The position numbers and the translations under genes were made by a program. Below the pieces are notes generated by a model that was not told the origin of the DNA, searched no databases, and saw only the letters and a program-made list of their open reading frames with translations. From Panax quinquefolius (lineage: Eukaryota > Streptophyta > Magnoliopsida > Apiales > Araliaceae), in assembly GCA_020205615.1 (NCBI GenBank), contig CM035170.1, positions 13,988,980 to 14,052,979 of the forward strand: a stretch of DNA of 64,000 nt. The letters are read 5' to 3'. How positions within the stretch are numbered: the stretch's first letter is position 1; the number at the start of each line of letters is the position of its first letter. Shown piece by piece: positions 55,022 through 61,000 of the stretch.

Positions 55022-58000
55022 TCCGGATCCAGTCATGTTTTGGTATAGGCATCCAAATCACACCCAAAACACTGTATTATGTAAAAATTCCAGTTCCATA
55101 ATTTTTTATTTTTTATTTTTAGTTGTTTCAAAAAAAAAAGCAAAAAAAAAATGGTCTGTATTTTAGGACCTGTCCGGGAGTCCGGACAGGATCCTGTGTG
55201 TGTGTATATATATATATATATACACACACACACTTAGAGATCAAACGATTCCACTGTTTGACACTCAAAGCTATAAACAACCACACAAAGAAATAAACAA
55301 ATTTACTTTTGACAACGTATTAAACAGGTAAAAATACATGAATAAACATAATAATTCTGGTACAAAGGAATTCTGATGTAACGCATTGTGTGTGTGTACA
55401 TTACTACAATTAGACATTCCTAATCCACGCGCTTAATGTTCTCTAAAAACATTGTTAAAACATTCCTCATATGCAGAATAAATTCAGGAACTTACTGGCA
55501 GGATGAGGTCAATGGGGTTTCTTTTTATGTACACAAAACTAAGCAACATAATGAAGTCAAAGACAAATCACCAATACATAACTCAAACAATGTTGTGCAC
55601 AAGTTAATGTTTTAGTTCATGTAATAGATATACATGAACCGTTTAAGACAAGGAGTCTACAGAAGTAAAGTATTTTAAAGACCGTCTTTTAGAAGTAATA
55701 TGAAATTTCAGCTAATAACATGAAGTTGACAACAACAAAAATGAAGATAGATAATTCGGAAATTGAAGATCGCAACTGAATGAAATATTTTTCTCCTTTA
55801 GATAAAATAACTAAATGAAAAAGGGAAGTGGAGAATTTAGAATCTAATGGAAATTATCATTCAGAAATGCTCAGATGTACTACTCTAATAGTAAAAGTGA
55901 GTTATGAACATTTTATGGATAATTTTTATGATTTTTTAGTTCAACTAATAGCAGCATAATGCATGGCTAATATAACTGAGCTACACCAATCAGAATTTTT
56001 CAATATCCAAGGTAATGGACCACATGAAGCAATTTGAATTCAAGAAAACAAAATACAGAGGGTACTTAAATCACATACTAGGTTTCTGAAGAATAGAAAC
56101 TTCAGTTAGGACAAGGTAGCTGTATTGCATATGCATCTGAAATCTCAAATAAATTGAATAGAGGTACATTGGAGGAAGAACGAATATGAGATATATAAAA
56201 ATAAAGTAATATTATATAATTTGTATGGTGTTATATTATAGTTTCAGAATCCAAAATTAAGTTCATTGTGAACTAAAATTTGAATTTCAAAATTAGTTCA
56301 TATTACCAACATTAGGACTATGCATCTGTTTTCTTCAATCTATATCTTTCTGCATCATTTCCCTCATCTTTCTTATTTCTCTTTGTAACTATGGAGTTTG
56401 ACAATCTGAGTAATGATTTTATTTTATTTTATTGTCATCGTCATTCACCTTGTAACTTAGGACTTAGCCAATTTAGTGATGTTTTTGTTGGTCTAGCTAT
56501 ATTGTTGTAGATTTGTTCTGCTATTATCATTCACAAGATTTTTGTGATAAATTCAGCAGTAGTATCATAGAGATCTATGTTTGCATTATAGTTCAAAGTT
56601 CCAATATTATATGTAACAACTAATAATTTAGAAATTAACTTATCCCATTGTACCTGTATCAAAATTTTAATACTTGTAAGATCTCGAACTGTACCAATCA
56701 TGTTTATAACAAACACAAATCATCACCCTCATCAAAATAACGGAGTTTAACATGGAAAATAAGGGGAGGTCAGGATTTAACAACAAAGAAAGTATATCAT
56801 GAATAACTGAACAACATTTCAAAATAATTTTTTTTGATAATTATATATGCTTCATATGTACGACTATTTATAAATCATTAATACATTTTCAAAGGGCACT
56901 CGCATGCTACATCTGTATGCACATACAGGGTGAGATTCTAAACATTGAGAAAGTAAATGACATATCTCTCAAACAGTTTAAAATGCATAAACTGCAATGT
57001 TGGGCACCAACTCTGCATATAAAATGACCATTTCACCCATTGCTTAATCACTTCTATCACCCATCAGATGATGTTTGGCATAGGCTAACTTCCATCACCC
57101 ATATCTGAACCACCAAGCACCATTTTCAATTTAACATTGCATAAAGGAGCTGCGCAGCATACTGCAATAATTCCACAAACAGCAGTTTAACTCGTACTAT
57201 GATCAATTTCCAAGCTTCAGTTACCTCTCCCAAATTTCAAAATAAAGCACGCACAACTTTCAACAAATGTGAATTTCCCATCTATATAAATATGTAATAA
57301 TAAAATATTTATTATTAACAGCAACAAATCATACATGATTTATATTTTCACAAAATGGAAGTATTTAGAATCTTAGATTACAAGGGTGATTCAAGGTTTC
57401 CAGCAATGTTGAAAGCTACACATGATAATTAAAATCCAACAAGGTGTTAAACATATGAAAGCAAAATCCAAGACAAATGACACAAATTGCAAACTCATAA
57501 TCGCACAAGTCAAAATGGAAAAGATCTATATAACCATACGAAAATCATCAGTCCTCTTGACTACAAATAAATGGTAGCCTAACATAATGTCATACTAAAA
57601 ACACAAACTGGTAAAAATTCAACCGGAAAATAGGTATACAAATCATAACCAAATCCAAATATATTAAACTATATATTGAAGATTACAGCCAAGAAAATAG
57701 AAGTATACATTACAACTAGACCTGATTTCACACAGCCAAAAAAAGAAATAGATAAATGCAAAACTGCACATGATTTTCTCACAAGAACGTCATATGATGA
57801 AAATCAATAGTTGGGAACAAAAGGGTTTTTTTCCATTCAAATACTTGTTTTGAAATAGATCATGTTAGGGATATAAACACATTAGGTTACCTAGCTAGGC
57901 TAGCCTAGGCAGCTACCCGACTCGACTAATTGCTGGAAGAATTAACAAAATAAGAAAATGATTACCCTACCCTATTTATTTTTTTTCTTGATCTGCTTAA

Positions 58001-61000
58001 ATTATACCAACCCACTTTTTCATATGCATCAAACACTTCCTTCTAATAAAATACTATTTTAATATGAAAGATGTGTGAATTGTATGATGAACAAATGAAG
58101 AAACTGATATGTTTGTACATACTCACCAATTAACAACAGAAATTGTCAAAGAACCCCGGAGACTACTGGCAGATCTCAACAAATCCAATAGAATACCGAT
58201 ATATCTATTTGCTTCAGACATTAGTGCAACAGGGTCCAGAACAGGGTGACCACCAAACAGCCACGAAACATTAAATGCCCGACCATTTTCTGTTACAGCT
58301 AAAGCCAGAAGAACAATCAAAGATATTATGTCAAAATCAAATCCCAGTAAAGGGGGAAAAATAGATAGAAATTTGTTAATTGCAATACTGTAGTAATTAC
58401 ATCAACTGACAATCAGACCTCTGAAGCTCTAAAAATATCAGAGATGAATACCTTGCAAATTAGATTTTCCAGGATCATCTGTATCAGAAGTAAAAAGTTG
58501 GATATAGGTTTCCAAAAATTTTATAGCCAACAACTTTGTACGAATTGAACCAGCCTACAACATCATGTCCGAGGAAAGATCACATTAGCCACATATTCAA
58601 AAATTCAAAAATTAAAAGGCCAGTTATCTGAATTTGGTATAATCAGTTTCTCAATTGCCAACATGAAACAACTTTACTAAGAAATCCATGTGGAATAGAA
58701 CAAAAAACATATATACCCAAAAAATAGGTACAAGTACATTAACAAAGTAAAACAATTACCAATAGTTAGATTTGTTTACCAGCAAGTATGCAATATCACC
58801 ATACTAAGTGATACCTATTTATGAAAAAGAAAATCACTTGGCTTTGTCATCATACAAAGTGATATTTATTTATAAAAACAAAATTTATCACTAGGTTTTG
58901 TCACCATACTAAGTGATATTTATTTATAAAAAAAAATTTTACTAGGTATTCTACAAAGCTATAGTGGCAGTGGCAGTGGCACAAAACAACATACAAAAGT
59001 CCACCAATTTTAAACCCACTATAATCTCCCTCTCACTTCATTCTAATTAAACACTAAATATACTTGGAAATAATGCCAGGATACATAAACCTAATCAAAA
59101 AGCCCCAGAAACAAGTTTCATATTAAAACAAGAAACTAAGATAGGTCATGCATGATATTTCATTAAGCACTTGATAGGGTTCACTAACCAACAAACCACA
59201 AAAGCGTGTCCTTAAATTAACAGGTATGAAATTATACTTTTCATGGATTTCAAGCAATTTCTTTCCTTGAAATCAAAAGGTACAACTTAACACGAGTGAG
59301 AAAACGGGTTCAAGAAAAGAAGAAACTCACATTTGCACAATTTTTGTGCCTAAGGTTATATATGTTATCAGTCCACCCCTCCCAGCACCCCCACATTGGC
59401 CGGAACAAAAATTAATGAAGACCTTCCTTGATACCTCTCTACCCCCAGCAGAAGAGCATTACCTTAATTCAATCATGTCTTTCAAAGTTTCAAGTATTCC
59501 AAACTATTTGATTTTAAACTGTCGATGAGGGTGTCTAAGACTCCTAAGGGGATTTTGCGGCATAGTTATAAATCCCATACCATATTGGTCGGTATGGTTC
59601 GGAATTGGCTTTTTTTGTGACGTGAATGTTCTATCTCATCTAAAAGCTGTGTAACCAGTGTGGTACCGGCCGACAATCCAAAATTATGCTTACCGGACGG
59701 AAACAAGATATTGGTAACGGGTAAGGTAGTAAACACTTTGTTCCACTTTCTTGAGATGCGTGAATAAGTACAGTGGTGTATATGGATACCAGTTGCATTT
59801 ACACCAATGTGTCTTAATTTGACTACGACTCTTGCTATGCTATTTCTACTTTTCACCAACTTGGTTGTTCAAAAAGGCACCTATTCAACTTATACAGTAT
59901 AAGAGTAGATACTATGTACCCAATAACTCTTGAATTGTCAAGTCATTTAATATTCTAAACTGTAATTGTGTATATTATTGGTTTGTTCATGGTTGTCTAG
60001 CTCTTAAAATTACAATTTTGAAAGAATCATATATTATACTTAATTACATAGTGAAGGAATTTAAAATTTTATGGGGGTAATATAATAGCAAAACAAGAAT
60101 ATAATAATCATTATATATATATAATCTTCTAATTATTTACAAACACTACACCTGTATGCACCAGTACCAGTATGCACCGTTTTACTAGACAAAACGGTAC
60201 ACTTACCGGTACGATATTTATAACTATGTTTTGAGGAAGTTTTTTTGGCTAAGGCTGGGAAGGAGTGTAGAGATCATTTAGAGATGGGGGCTTGAGATGT
60301 GGTTTTGTTCAAAATACCGTTCAATTGTGGGTATAATTAATCCACTCCTACATCTTTCTATACTAAGCGCGCCAGCAAAATACAAATCTTCCAACTGACC
60401 CTACCTACAAACCTAAACGTGTGCATCCAGAAAGGATATCAGTCGGGAAATAAGAAAGATGATTTTCCCAATAAATTTCCTGTCTAGTCTAACAAGAACA
60501 TATAATAAGCTCCCAGTGATTCAGAATAAATGTCAAGTCAAGTGTAACTAAATTTAAAGTAAATTCCGATTATATTGGTGTAATATGAGAATCGGCGAGG
60601 ATTACAAGGTGTCAAGTGTAATTTATAAATTGTTCTTTTGGGATGTAGAAGTAAGCTGCGAGGAATAGCATTTGGAATAGCATTTGGACATCGCTTATAA
60701 ATTATTCCTAGGTTAAGTCCAATAAGAAGTCCAAGTTATTTAGGTGAACTTGGTTCTAAGTGTTACTTGGTCCCCAAGTCTTGGGTTTTCAAAAAATTGT
60801 AATCCCAAAAAATTAAAGGGAGTAGAATTATTTGAGATTAAAGTAGTTGTTTTTTTACTATTGTAGCCATGGCCTGCAAACATCGTTAATTCCTGCAAGG
60901 GTGAAGCATTGTTTTTCTTCCCCACTTTCTAATATTTGCACTCTCTTATCCTACACTACCCCAACTGTGTCGCTATCCAACACGTTTTTTCTACAATCTT

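Larger units (their letters stand above)
53316..58126 (-). other. Symplekin intron 5
   Basis: 4.8 kb. Contains an A run (53644..53663), a Stowaway-like MITE (54678..54916), two AT/TG microsatellites around 55.0-55.2 kb flanking a GTCCGGA-rich segment, and otherwise AT-rich DNA without genes. Confidence 0.8.

Noticed and set aside
55019..55194. GTCCGGA-rich segment between two AT/TG microsatellites
   Set aside because: Looks like a dispersed repeat, but no convincing inverted ends or target duplication could be set.
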